From NCBI GenBank assembly GCA_964017045.1, contig OZ024794.1, forward strand, positions 23,603,359-23,667,358: a stretch of DNA of 64,000 nucleotides, given 5' to 3'. Source of the DNA: Omphiscola glabra (taxonomy: Eukaryota > Mollusca > Gastropoda > Lymnaeidae). Below the pieces are notes generated by a model. The model saw only the letters and a list, made by a program, of their open reading frames with translations. It was not told where the DNA came from and ran no database searches. A program made the position numbers and the translations under genes. This document shows, piece after piece, positions 23,694-42,000 of this stretch (the stretch's first letter is position 1; every line of letters begins with the position of its first letter).

Positions 23694-23784
23694 CAAGCTA
23701 TCTCTTTAAGCATTACGTGACTAGATTGAATCTTATGTTGGCAGGGTTTGTGTTGTACTCAGTTTTGTAGGCAAATAGATTGCA

Positions 23785-23871
23785 AAAGTATATCATTACT
23801 GTACCACCGTGACAAAGTATATTATTACTGTACCACCGTGCTAAAGTATATCATTACTGTACCACCGTGAC
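23785..23871 (+). repeat. 29-bp tandem repeat, three copies
   Basis: Three near-identical 29-bp units containing TATCATTACTGTACCACCGT, just upstream of the exon 24 acceptor. The middle unit differs at a few positions. Confidence 0.9.
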
Positions 23872-23919
23872 TCTTCATTTAACCTTTCGAGATGAATTGA
23901 CTAAACCATTTCTTTTCAG

Positions 23920-24338
23920 GATCCAAGAGTGTAATTGAGGCACAGATCAGGCATTTAGATCCACATTTCTCACCTTCAAGTTCATCTTATAATCCCTCCG
24001 AGCACCCACTCCAGTGTTTATACTGCTCAGTTACTGTTCCCAATAGGGCAGTGTATCAAAAACATTTGCTGCATTATCACCCAGAATGCACCTCTTTTCC
24101 TTGTGGTTTCTGCCACAAATCTTTCAAAAATAAATACAGTCTCCGTTCACACATGATAAATCACAGAGAAAGAAGGTTCTGTTGTGTTCTTTGTGATTCG
24201 AGATTTAAATTGAAGCATCATCTTAAGAAGCACATGAGATGTGTGCACAAACTGTTCCAATGCGGGAGGTGTATGGTTAATTTTCAGTATGCTGAGGAAT
24301 TAAGCGGTCACATGCAGTTTTGTAGTGGCACCATTTGA
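23920..24338 (+). CDS. Variable terminal exon 24: C2H2 x3 plus C2HC
   Basis: Acceptor TTCTTTTCAG at 23919; junction codon C+GA (Arg). Linker ~33 residues. Helices are NRAVYQK, NKYSLRS and LKHHLKK. Finger 2 is atypical: CGFCHKSF replaces the strongly conserved C-x-x-C-G-K-G, and its helix lacks the usual Gly. Knuckle CGRC...HMQFC, then a four-residue tail. Confidence 0.86.
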
Positions 24339-24428
24339 ACTAAAAGCATGGAGACATGTGTAATATACTCATTTTAGGATGCTTCTATTTCCTTTGATTT
24401 GTCCATAAAAAGACTTTCTGTGTTACAG

Positions 24429-24850
24429 GAAACAGTTTTGCATCTCCACTGAGGCCTCATCATTCACAACCACTTCAAGGATTATTCGGCTTACCTGAAG
24501 GGGAACAACTGAAGTGTGACATTTGTTCACAAATATTTCCATCTTGGGCCTTCTATCAACGGCACATGTCAACCTACCATACCATGCACAAGCCTTTCAG
24601 CTGTAAACTGTGTGGGAAAGGATTGCAGACCAAAGGTGGTCTGTACCTTCATATGGCTACCCACGGTGATAGGAAATTCACATGCTCTGTTTGTGGGTCC
24701 AAGTTTAAGTTTAAACACCATCTTAAGAAACATCTGAATGGTGTTCATAAGATCACAGAAGCCCAGGTAATGTCTTGCCCTTCTTGTTACTTGGTCTTTC
24801 AAAGTCAAGAGGAGTACTGGCAACATGTTATCAACTGCAAACCAAACTAA
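24429..24850 (+). CDS. Variable terminal exon 25 (last): C2H2 x3 plus C2HC
   Basis: Acceptor TGTTACAG at 24428; junction codon C+GA (Arg). Linker ~28 residues. Helices are SWAFYQR, TKGGLYL and FKHHLKK. Several residues are inserted between finger 3 and the knuckle (EAQVMS). Knuckle CPSC...HVINC, then three residues. No further finger exon is seen downstream, so this ends the array. AATAAA hexamers at 25240 and 25423 probably end the longest transcripts. Confidence 0.87.
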
Positions 24851-26600
24851 TATAGGCCATATGGATAAACATTAAATTTCCAATTTTCTAATCTAATGAA
24901 TAGGATTTTGATAGGTCTGCTAATTTGACCCAAGACTTACAGTGATTTCATTTTTAGTTTTTTTCTATGAGTTACCTTTATCAATTTTATTTCATCTCAC
25001 TTGATTCCTTGAGACATTTCCCCCCCCCCCCCCCTCACCTCACTGCAACTTTGTAACTTTAAAAAAAAAATAGCCATTCATTTTTTTCTGTGTGCATTTT
25101 TGTAACACAATTTTGGGCCTATTTTATTACTTACCGGTACTTAGTCTTATGTGTAAAGGACTTGAGCTTTGTTATTATTATGTGAACAGTTAGTTGTAGT
25201 TCTATGCTGAATATTCTGGGGTTTGCCTAAAAATATGTAAATAAACAGAGTATGTATGCCTTTGGCAGTTGCATTATTGTTTTTTGTTTTTTTAAATATT
25301 GCATACCGTATAATTCAAATATAACATAACAAAGTGAATGTTTCTTTTTGTGTGCATCTAATGAAAATGTGTCTTTAATTATCATTTGGCACTAAAGTAT
25401 TGATCCAACATTTGATTTATTTAATAAATTATTTTTATGAATGCTTGTTTTTCCATTGTTTCTCTGACATTGTTATGAAGGGTGGCAAATCAGCCAGAAA
25501 TATATTAAGCACTGTATAGAAGTAGAAGAAAACTTAAAATATTTCTTAATTTTACTGGTACAGAAAATCTTTTTTCCCCAATAGAGCTCCAGAAGACATT
25601 TTCCTTGTGTCACCACTGGTTATGAATGCATTAGTTCATTGTTTTCACTGATACATATTTGTTGTGAATGCATGTTGTCATTTGTTTAACTGATTTTTCT
25701 TGTTTTGTTTGAATTGTTTCCAGAGAATTATTAAAATCACTCGAAATAAAAATGAAGTTTTTTGTGTTTTTTCCCCCTTTATTTGACTGGGGTGTTGGAA
25801 CGGTTTGTTCTTAATTTCTTAATATTATATGTAGTTTGGTATTCTTCGTTACAAACATTAAATAGTCAAAGACCGTATCATTTAAATGTTGATAAATTTA
25901 TAAGTAATACACAAAATGGTATACAGTTACAATAATAATACAATGTGGGGGAAAAAAGTGAAAGATGAACATATTCCAATCTGAGGTAGAATTTAATCTA
26001 GAGTGAGCATGAAACAGGCACCGTACTGGTAATGCTGATAAGTCTCTAGATTTTAGTAATGAAATAATACATTTATTATAAATTTATAAATAAAAGTTAA
26101 CTACACATATTCACTAACAATAATGTGTTTAATGGAACAACAACCCGAGCAAAGCTAAAATAGCTAACCAGTACGGTACCCGGTACATCTAAATAATATG
26201 AATTACATTTTCCATCTACTGATGTGCTTTTCTACTTTTCCGTCAATAATTTTTATTAATTATAATAAAAATCCGGTACCGGGTAATACAATTTAGGAGT
26301 TCATTTTGGGATCGTTCATTTGAATGGCTTAAAAGTAGAAGAGTCAATTGAAGACAAATACATGGTGGGTCATGTGTTTACTACGGTACTGGTTCATAGA
26401 ACTACATTCTGTATTATCTCAATTGTTTTCTGTGGCAGAATTAAGTTTTTACGTTAACAACATACGCCCGGTAACATAATATTTAGGAATGATAAAAAAT
26501 GAAGAAGTACGACTAGTATTAGTATAAATATAAACATGCAAATAACAAAAGGCAACAGGTATGGAAAGGAGGCTATCTCTAGTCTATATTTGTTATTGTT
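24851..26600 (+). other. Intergenic AT-rich DNA
   Basis: 3' UTR-like sequence of the zinc-finger locus, then anonymous AT-rich sequence with a 14-C run near 25021. I see no gene. The word CGGTAC/GTACCGG becomes frequent from about 26 kb. Confidence 0.5.
25240..25245 (+). terminator. AATAAA poly(A) signal after the last variable exon
   Basis: Canonical hexamer about 390 bp after the final stop; another lies at 25423. Confidence 0.5.
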
Positions 26601-26612
26601 AATTGCAGGAAG

Positions 26613-26835
26613 TTAACAAACTAGCACATCTCACCACCTAAGCCTATAGTATATTACTATTAGTAGTATTAGTGTATTTATATATTATAGTAGACTATAG
26701 CACACTAGCGGTGTTAAGTTCGAGTCATACATCTCACCAGCCTAAGCGTATATTAATATTATATTACTATTATTATAAAGATATTATAGTAGACTATAGC
26801 ACAATAGCAGCGTTGTTTAAGTTCGAGTCAAACTA
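26613..26835 (+). repeat. Tandem duplication of about 110 bp, two copies
   Basis: Both copies contain ATCTCACCA-CCTAAGC, a TATTACTATTA stretch, then ATAGTAGACTATAGCACA and a GTTCGAGTCA end. The copies have diverged by small indels. Confidence 0.75.
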
Positions 26836-26946
26836 ACTCACTGCCTCCAAAATATACCAAACTGCTACCACTGCTATCGTTACGGAGGTGGATAACTACA
26901 CAAGGATTGGTGCTCCACCCACGTGAGCCCTAGAAAAGATAAATCA

Positions 26947-27016
26947 CTTGGTCCATCCCAATGGACACACTCGGTCCACCCCAATGAACACACTCGGTCC
27001 ACCCCAATGGACATTT
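26947..27016 (+). repeat. 23-24 bp tandem repeat, three copies
   Basis: The unit contains GGTCCACCCCAATGGACAC. The core GGTCCA...TGGACA is itself partly palindromic. Confidence 0.85.
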
Positions 27017-27264
27017 CCCTCTAGACATTTTTGGTTCGGGTAATAATTAATAAAAATAAAAGATGTGTTTCAAACAAAAGTTATTTTCAATTTCAACATA
27101 AAAGTTATTCCTTTTAAAAATATAATTCTAACTTCTGTGCCTCCCCTAAACCGCTTTTAAATTATTTTTTTAATAATCAGACGATCGCGATAAAACTAAC
27201 AACCAAATTTAGTACAATAAATCTGCCCCCCCCCCCCCAACCATATAATACATTTTTCTCAGAG

Positions 27265-27660
27265 AACAATAAGTGACTATGTTGATGGCCCCCCAGTTAG
27301 TTAATAAGTGAATATGTATATGGCCCCCAGTTAGTTAATAAGTGAATATGTAGATGGCCCCCAGTTAGTTAATAAGTGAATTTGTAGATGGCCCCCAGTT
27401 AGTTAATAAGTGAATATGTAGATGGCCCCCAGTTAGTTAATAAGTGAATATGTAGATGGCCCCCAGTTAGTTAATAAGTGAATATGTAGATGGCCCCCAG
27501 TTAGTTAATAAGTGAATATGTATATGGCCCCCAGTTAGTTAATAAGTGAATATGTAGATGACCCCCAGTTAGTTAATAAGTGAATATGTAGATGGCCCCC
27601 AGTTAGTTAATAAGTGAACATGTATATGATATATGGCCCCCAGTTAGTAATATGTAGATG
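27265..27660 (+). repeat. 34-bp minisatellite, about 11 copies
   Basis: The unit reads approximately TTAATAAGTGAATATGTAGA followed by TGGCCCCCAGTTAG. The central copies are almost identical, and the ends degenerate. It lies just 3' of the alpha-tubulin gene (minus strand). Confidence 0.92.
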
Positions 27661-27787
27661 ACCCTCAGATCCCCGTGAAGGCTATAATTATAATTATATT
27701 ATAATGTTCATAGTTAATAAAGAGCACAGGTTGGTAGCTTGGTTTCAAATCTTTCTCAACGCGATGTGATGCTGTGATACCGGTACA

Positions 27788-34857
<7,070 letters not shown>

Positions 34858-35353
34858 CTAGAGAAGAAAATAAGCATTCAGTTAAATCAACGAGTCAAAT
34901 CTTAGTGTCAGAAAACAGATCTTTCCAACTGTTACTATTGATAGAGGATAACACGACAAGATAACTACAGTTTTTTTTTTTAAATCTATAGCTTAATAAA
35001 CTTAATATAACTCTAAGCATTCGAGGCTCCTCGGCCTCTGCATATTTTTACGAATTGGAAATAAACATTTTTACAAAATATTATACCTTCAAGTTCTTTT
35101 TCTCCTGATGTTTACAGAATTAAAAAAAAATAATAAGAAGAAACCATGGCCTCACCTTTACACAAGTGAATAAATTTCTTTGTTGAAACAGATTAACCGT
35201 TAATAAACATATTTTAGAAAATATTGAAGAATTAAACTTCACAACTGGAAGACAATGTTGTAGAAATTCAGAAAGATTTAAAAATTGGGTCTCTTAATAA
35301 AACAATTGTAATTGTTGTGTAATTGTTGTGTAATTGTTTTAATAGTACGTTAC

Positions 35354-35356
35354 CAT
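35354..35356 (-). other. Candidate initiator Met exon of alpha-tubulin
   Basis: On the minus strand an ATG is directly followed by GTAACG, a plausible phase-0 donor. It is one of several ATG-GT sites upstream of exon 2, so it is only the best-looking candidate. Confidence 0.25.
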
Positions 35357-35494
35357 AAAACGGGTAGCAATAATTGTTAAAATACAAGGATTCTGAGCTT
35401 GAAACAGCTTAAACTTAGAAGTTGGAAACATGTCGCTTTAACCAACATTGACAAGTGATTAGAGTTAGGTACCGGTAGCCTACTCTGACTGGAA

Positions 35495-35987
35495 CAAGTG
35501 GCGTAGCTAGGGTTGGTGTTACTTGGTGGGGTAAACTCATGGCGTCACCCCCCTTTCCGCTCCCAACTTCCACCATGGATTTTTTTCTTGTTAAAATAAG
35601 TCCACATTACAGCAATGACAATAACAAAAACAATTGAGGGTCAGTAGGTAAATGTATTTAGGAACAGTAGCATGTACCGTACTTGAAATTAGAATCGTAT
35701 TTGGTATCAAAGCTTCTTGTCACTTCGGAAAGTTTCCGAACAATTCAATTCGCATTGAATCGTGGTCAAAACGGTGTTTTCCTGACCTATTTATAGGGTC
35801 GCCTCATTTTTGACGCAATAACCTTGAACCTTTAATAAAGCACACATTTTGGATTCTTTGGATTGGTTATTGTTTGATGAAATTCGGTTAGAGCGTGCAG
35901 TGTGTGCTCTGTAAATATGCATTTTTTTCAATATGGGGTCACCCGGTGCAGTCCGCACCCCGCGCACCCCCACTAGCTGCGCCACTG
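35495..35987. mobile_element. hAT-like MITE, about 490 bp
   Basis: The left end is AAGTGGCGTAGCTAGGG. The right end is its inverted version, CTAGCTGCGCCACTG. The termini resemble the CAGTGGCGTAG ends of the element at 49041-49209. No clear target-site duplication and no transposase were seen. Confidence 0.65.
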
Positions 35988-36109
35988 GCTAGAGCTCTAG
36001 TTGTTTGTAGCTTCACTTCATTAATTATTAAAAACGATATCTGCATAACGTTATTGCATATTAGTTGAACTCATGGAGGGGCCGTCTACCCCTGGTCTAC
36101 ATTGTCAGT

Positions 36110-36545
36110 TCATGAGGTTGGTACTGGGGTCAGTTCGTGAGTTTAGTTTTTGGGGTCAGTTAGTGGGGTTAGTACTGGGAGCCATTCGTCGGGTTAGTTC
36201 GTGGGGTTAGTTCGTGGGGTCAGTTCGTGGGGTCAGTTCGTGGGGTCAGTTCGTTTAGTTCGTAGGGTTAGTACTTGTGTCAGTTCGTGGGGTTAGTACT
36301 GAGGTCAGTTTGTGGGGTTAGTACTGGGGTCAGTTCGTGGGATTAGTACTGCGGTCAGTTCGTGGGGTCAGTTCGTGGGGTTAGTTCGTGGAGTTCGTTC
36401 GTGGGGTGAGTTCGTGGGGTTAGTACTGGTGTCAGTTCGTGGTTTTAGTACTGGGGTCATTTCGTGTGGTCAGTTCGTGTGATCAATTCATGGGGCTAGT
36501 TCATGGAGTTAGTTCGTGGGGTTAGTACTGGGGTCAGTTCGTTGC
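36110..36545 (+). repeat. Composite minisatellite of GGGGTCAGTTCGT and GGGGTTAGTACT words
   Basis: About 435 bp made of two alternating short words in irregular order. Confidence 0.88.
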
Positions 36546-37530
36546 TTCAGTTTTTGAGGTATGCTGAGTGATCGTTGTCGTGAAGAGGTGCAATGTAGTT
36601 AGTAAAAGTGAGTGAATGGAGATGGAAGTGCTCCGAGGACAAGAGGGGGTGTCGTAAAGAATTTCGCCGAAGAACGTTTCTATAAACTGCCAGTTGTTAC
36701 AAAAATAAAAGCATCGCCTTTACGTAAATTGAAATTTGATTATTGATCTTGCGCCCTACACCAAAACCCGTGGCTTTTTATTGATGAATGTAATTAGTAA
36801 TAGACGCTTCCGAAAGAAATCAACTTTATTTACTATGTTCAACCGTCACGTATGACGCTCGCTTCGTGACAGCTTTTGTTTTTTCACTTAGTACTATCAA
36901 TTCAAAACATGTTCACTCTTAATAATCTATCGTAAAAGTACCCCTCAAAAACAGTAACTTACTGTGTACAAGCTGCCAGTAACTTACTGTTTTTACTTTG
37001 AGAAAGCGATAGCATATCGTAATCAGCCTACAGTAATTTAGCGATAATATGCTGTTACTTTTCAGTTTACCGTTAACGGTAACCTACAATAAGTTACCGT
37101 TTTTTTTTTAAAAACCCCAAAAATCCCCAGGTATATTCTTTATATAGTGCCGACCCCCATCCTTTAATATTAGGTGATTTTAATTAAACAACAAATAAAA
37201 TAAGAAGTATACAATAAAATAATAAATGTTCTCAAGCAAGTTACAAAATTTATTCCCATTTTCGGATTGAAAAATTAAATTCAGCCTAAGTCTTCGTCAG
37301 TGACATGACTCCCCGACTTGCAGCTTGTCAGGGGAATTAGTCTCTCCAATACTGCCTTCTCAACTTGATTGTCCAATAAAGGCCACCGCAATCTCAAAGT
37401 TTCTGTACAATACTGCCATCTCAACGTGTCTGTGCAATACTGCCATCTTAACTGGTCTTTCAAAAAGTGGCATCACCATGCTTAGAAAATGTACCGTTCA
37501 CTAAAGAGAGAATGAAACAAAAACAGATTT
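36546..37530. other. Mostly non-coding sequence with a candidate minus-strand exon
   Basis: 36.55-37.25 kb shows nothing identifiable apart from short CAGTAACTTACTG-type words. At 37485-37280 (minus) there is an acceptor-like TTTTCTAAG and a 60-codon frame with an internal duplication (RWQYCT-x-TLRWQYCT-x-TLR). It could be a last exon of the transcript proposed at 39-42 kb. Coding potential is doubtful. Confidence 0.3.
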
Positions 37531-37592
37531 TAACACAATTTAATAGACAACAATGCTGCTCAACTAACACATTTACTATTGTTTATATTTAA

Positions 37593-38084
37593 CCCATTCA
37601 ATCCAGGGCGCTCAGAAATTTTTAATTGGAGACCCCAACCAAAGGGAAGCAACTCCACCCTTAACACGGGTAGGTTTTGAAATAAATTCAAAACAAATCT
37701 ATTGAACAGTATAATCCTATGAAATAAATTGATTTGCATCCATTAATGGTTGCAATATGTGTTATGTAACATTATTTCCTAATGCTTTTCTTGTGTAAAT
37801 TCCTAAAAGTCAATTTTCAACAAAGTATTTGAATACAAATGATCATAAAACTAAAATAAAAAAACTGCTTTTAAAATAATGAATACTCCTCACCCATTAA
37901 ATAAAAATATTTTTAAAAAGATAGTAATCTCCCTTGGTCTCGTTTCTAGCGAGATTTACGTTTAAATAGTGAGATTTCCACTTCCTTTTTAGCAACGTGT
38001 AAACAAAGGATTGAGTGGCCGGATTTGGCCGTAATGGGATTGAATCGGTACTGGCCGGATTTGGTCGCTACGGGATTGAATGGG
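37593..38084. mobile_element. piggyBac-like MITE, copy 1 (TTAA target)
   Basis: 492 bp bounded by TTAA on both sides (37589-37592 and 38085-38088), with a perfect 12-bp terminal inverted repeat CCCATTCAATCC / GGATTGAATGGG. TTAA target duplication and CCC ends are the piggyBac signature. It has no transposase, so it is non-autonomous. Confidence 0.85.
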
Positions 38085-38480
38085 TTAACACAATTTAATA
38101 GACAACAATGCTGCTCAACTAACACATTTACTTTCATTTACTTTTAAATAAATAAGCAATACATTAAAACTGCAGTAGAGTAGTAACCTCCTAAGGCTTG
38201 CAGGCTCTGCATGCATTTTGCAGGGGTTGCTGTCAATCCCTTCCCCATAACATTACTAAACATCAATAACTCACAAAACATTGAGTACGGTACCCCTTAG
38301 AAAGTGATAATAGAAATGACCCTGGGAGACAAAATGTTTGGGAACCACTACACTACAGAATTAGCCAAGAGAATATCCCACAATTAAACATTTTATAACT
38401 CTAATTTTTTTTAAAGTAAAAAAAAACTATTTTACAAACTCGGACTAACATGATAAATGGGAGTTACAAGGTGACCTTTA

Positions 38481-38976
38481 CCCACTCAATCCATGGCGAT
38501 CAGAAATTTTATCATTATCCCCCAACCAAAGGGGAGCAACTCCACCCTTACTGTAGAAAGGTTTTGAACATTTTTTTAAAACAAATCTATTTAACAGCAT
38601 AATTACCCGGTATATGAATTGATTTACATTCAAAAATAGTTGCTATATGTGTTGTGTAACATTATTTCCTAGTGCTTCTCTTGTGTAAGTTCATATAAAA
38701 GTCAACTTTCAACGATGTATTTGAATACAAATGATCATAACACTAAAATAAAAAATCTGCTTTTAAAATAATTAACACTCCTCGGACAATAAATAAAAAT
38801 ATTTAAAAAAGAGTTATCTCCTTTGGTCTCGTTTCTAGTGAGGTTTCCGGTTAAATAACGAGACTTCTCCCTTCTATTTAGAAACGTGTAAACAAAGGGT
38901 TGAGTGGCTGGATTTGGTTGCAGTGGGATTGAATCAGTACTGGCCGGATTTAACCGCTATGGGATTGATGAATGGG
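38481..38976. mobile_element. piggyBac-like MITE, copy 2
   Basis: Same orientation and internal sequence as copy 1 (shared words AGGGGAGCAACTCCACCCTTA-like and GGTCTCGTTTCTAG). The left end is CCCACTCAATCC after TTTA. The right end GGGATTGATGAATGGG-TTAA carries a small insertion. It is more decayed than copy 1. Confidence 0.8.
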
Positions 38977-39022
38977 TTAACCAGTTTTTCAACAGCAAAA
39001 GTAAAAAAGTTCTTAAACTAAC

Positions 39023-42000
39023 CTTTGTTAAAATGGCAAAACACTCCAGCACTACTTTGGAAGATCCATATCAGTTGATTAGTCTTTGTCATCATAAGAG
39101 GAACTGAAAATTAAAAAATCATTATAAATATTAAAGTTGAAAATTAAAACTAAATAAGTAAAGACAAACTTAAAATAGGCTATATACAATACTAGTATCA
39201 ATTCACAAAAATAGAGTATGAATCAATTTCTAAAACACAAGTATAGCAGCTCTTCTAATCTTAAAATCTGATCAATACCAGCTAACTAAAGTTTTGCAAA
39301 GAGCTATGGTATCGACCTCTACAAAATTATTACAATGAACCTGTAAATATAATATTACACAGGGAACAAAGCAAAGTCTGTGTTATTCATAGGTTAAGCA
39401 AAGAGTTGTAAAATATTTCCATGTCTCGGTCAGTTAGAGCATAAGCCATGGGCAAAAAAACTGGTCAAGGTTTGTCATATCCAGGTTGGACTCTATACAT
39501 AATGTATACTGCAGTGTTTACCAAACTTGTGGTCGAAGCCCCACCTGGTAACGTTCAAAGTCTATGTCACCTGAAAGGTGAATTATCTTGCTAGCAATAC
39601 CCATATTATATAAGGAAATATTGAATTTAAAAAATCAATGAACCAAAAAGGGTCAAAAACATCCCTAGAAAACAAATACTGTATGTAGCATAGGGTACAG
39701 GTAAAATCACTATGGAGAAATACCATAGTTAGAAGGTGATCCAAAAGTTTTTAATACATTCCTCTCCATTACAGCAAGAATGTCACAACCCCCCTCTCAA
39801 ATATTCTAATTGCCATCACATGTAGGGAAGCACAAAGGTAATAGCCTCAGGATAAGCCACCTTTCAAAAATAATCCATGGGACTTACCCTTTAGAATAAT
39901 ATTCCACCATTGCATTATAAACAATCTTGATGAATAATCCATTTCACTTTGTCATCAGAACAGGAACTGAAAATTAAAAAAAAAAAATTGACATTGAAAC
40001 ACTCTAAGTAAAGCAACTCTAGAATACTATACATCATTATCAGGTACCAGTTCATAAAATATGGCACATAATAAGACATAAAACAATCAGCAGCCTAAAT
40101 CATGTCAATTTTAACAACATATATACCCGGTAGATCAGTGGCCCTAAGCATTGACAAAATCTTTCCAAGAGCTAAAAAATTACAAAATAGAATGACATCT
40201 ACATCTACACAAATTACAATAAAACTTATTAAAACCAATTAATGACGCATACTGTTAAAACTCACGTAAAAATTGTGCTTTTTGTAGGTGAAACTATAAT
40301 TACATTTGTGAGTTATTGCATATGCCAGGATAAGTGCTATTTAAAAGGTCCATGATATCCAGGCTTCACTGCATACATCAAGTAAGACTATGTACTTTTA
40401 CCTAAATTCTTTGGTCCATGCCCAGTCCTATCACCATAAAAGGTTGATGTCACATAAAAGATGCCTAAACTTTCTTCCACTACCAGTACTCATTTTATAT
40501 AAGAATGCATTTGATTTGTGTTCTAAAAAGGAGTTTTTTTATTCTTAGTTTGAAAAAGGTTGGTTTTGAGAGAGGGGCGTAGGGGAACTAGGCAAAATGC
40601 TATGGAGAAATACTGAAGTTAAAATAAAAGTTGACCTGACAGTTAAAGAAATTCCTCTATATTAGAGTAAGAATAAATAATGGGTCTGTAATATGCTCAA
40701 GATAAGTTATTTTCAACCAAAAATCCATGGGACTTACCCTTTACAATAAGATTTCATTATAGCATTATAAACAATCTTGATAAATAATCCATTTCACTTT
40801 GTCATCCGAACAGGAACTGAAATTTAAAAAAAAATTGACATGTAAAACAACCTAAGTTTAGCAAGTCTAAAATGTGTCTGTATCAAGTACAAGTTCATAA
40901 ATATGCCATATTAAAAGGCTATGAAACAATCAGAGGCTAAATGATGTCAATTTTAATGACATATAGATCAGTGGCCATAAGAATTGACACAATCTTTTCC
41001 AAAGCTAAATTTACAAATAAGAATGATATCTACATCCAAAATTCGCTATAAAACACATGCTGTTGAAACTCGAGTAAAATTTGTTGCTATTGCAGGTTTA
41101 AAAATATTGTGTGAAGTGTTGAAAATGTTAGGATCAGTGCTATTTAAAGTCTGTTATTTCCATGTTGTACTGTATACTGGGACTTACCCCATTAAAAAAT
41201 CCTCCATTGCATTATAAACAATCTTGATAATTCTTGTCCACAAGGTGGAGATATCTCTTCATTTCTTGATACCAGGTGGTATAGTGTCCCATGAGACTCA
41301 AGGGCATTCACTAAGCTGTCTAATAAACTGGACTGCTGTTGAATTGTACAGATGAAATCATGATGAAAATAACAGAATGTATTTACATTTTTAGTGATAG
41401 TATTGATTAAAAATTCAAATCTTGTAATTATATAGGACAAATGTGTCTATAAAAATAATACAAAACAAAAGTATAAATTAAATTTAAAAGCATGCAGATG
41501 CATTAACAATCCTACAAGATGGGATGCTTTGACTATACTTCAAATTTAATTTCCTCGTTTTTATAGCTAATGTATGATATGTACATTATAAACATTACTA
41601 TCATCTGCATGAAAGTAACAATTATTGCATCACCCTTTTAACATGAGTTACTGGAATAACCAGTAATTCTCCATTGCTTAAAGTACAGTGGACCGGTATA
41701 TCTGATACAATATATATATATATGAAGTGTATATATATATATATATATATATACACTTCATTAATTCCAAGCAGAGCTAAAACAGTATTTTCTTGATATG
41801 TAATAAGAAAAAATCCTCAATTGCAGAATTTATATGTAAAAACCACTTAAACCAGACTAAAAACAAAAATGATTTATTTTAATATATAATCAAATAGCCG
41901 TACCATTTTTTAAAAAAACCAAATTAAAACTTTACCTTCATAGGTCTTGAAACAAGTTTAAATCCTATCATAATATCCTATGTGCCATCAAAGACCTCCA

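Larger units (their letters stand above)
304..24850 (+). other. lola-like zinc-finger locus: one shared exon and 25 alternative terminal exons
   Basis: The shared exon 304-1458 ends in a GTAAGT donor and leaves a single C. Downstream, 25 acceptors all begin their coding frame with two bases that complete this codon, so any one of them can be joined in frame. Each terminal exon ends in its own stop just after a zinc-finger module, and none needs its own start codon. Predicted products share about 385 residues from this exon and differ only in the DNA-binding end. Drosophila lola has the same logic with a BTB front. No BTB domain is visible here, so the family name is an analogy rather than an orthology call. 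The terminal exons are similar to one another, which indicates tandem exon duplication. Confidence 0.88.

Noticed and set aside
6385..24850. Reading the finger ORFs as 25 separate intronless zinc-finger genes
   Set aside because: Most modules have no ATG ahead of the first finger, and all have a pyrimidine tract plus AG at the same phase directly before the coding part.
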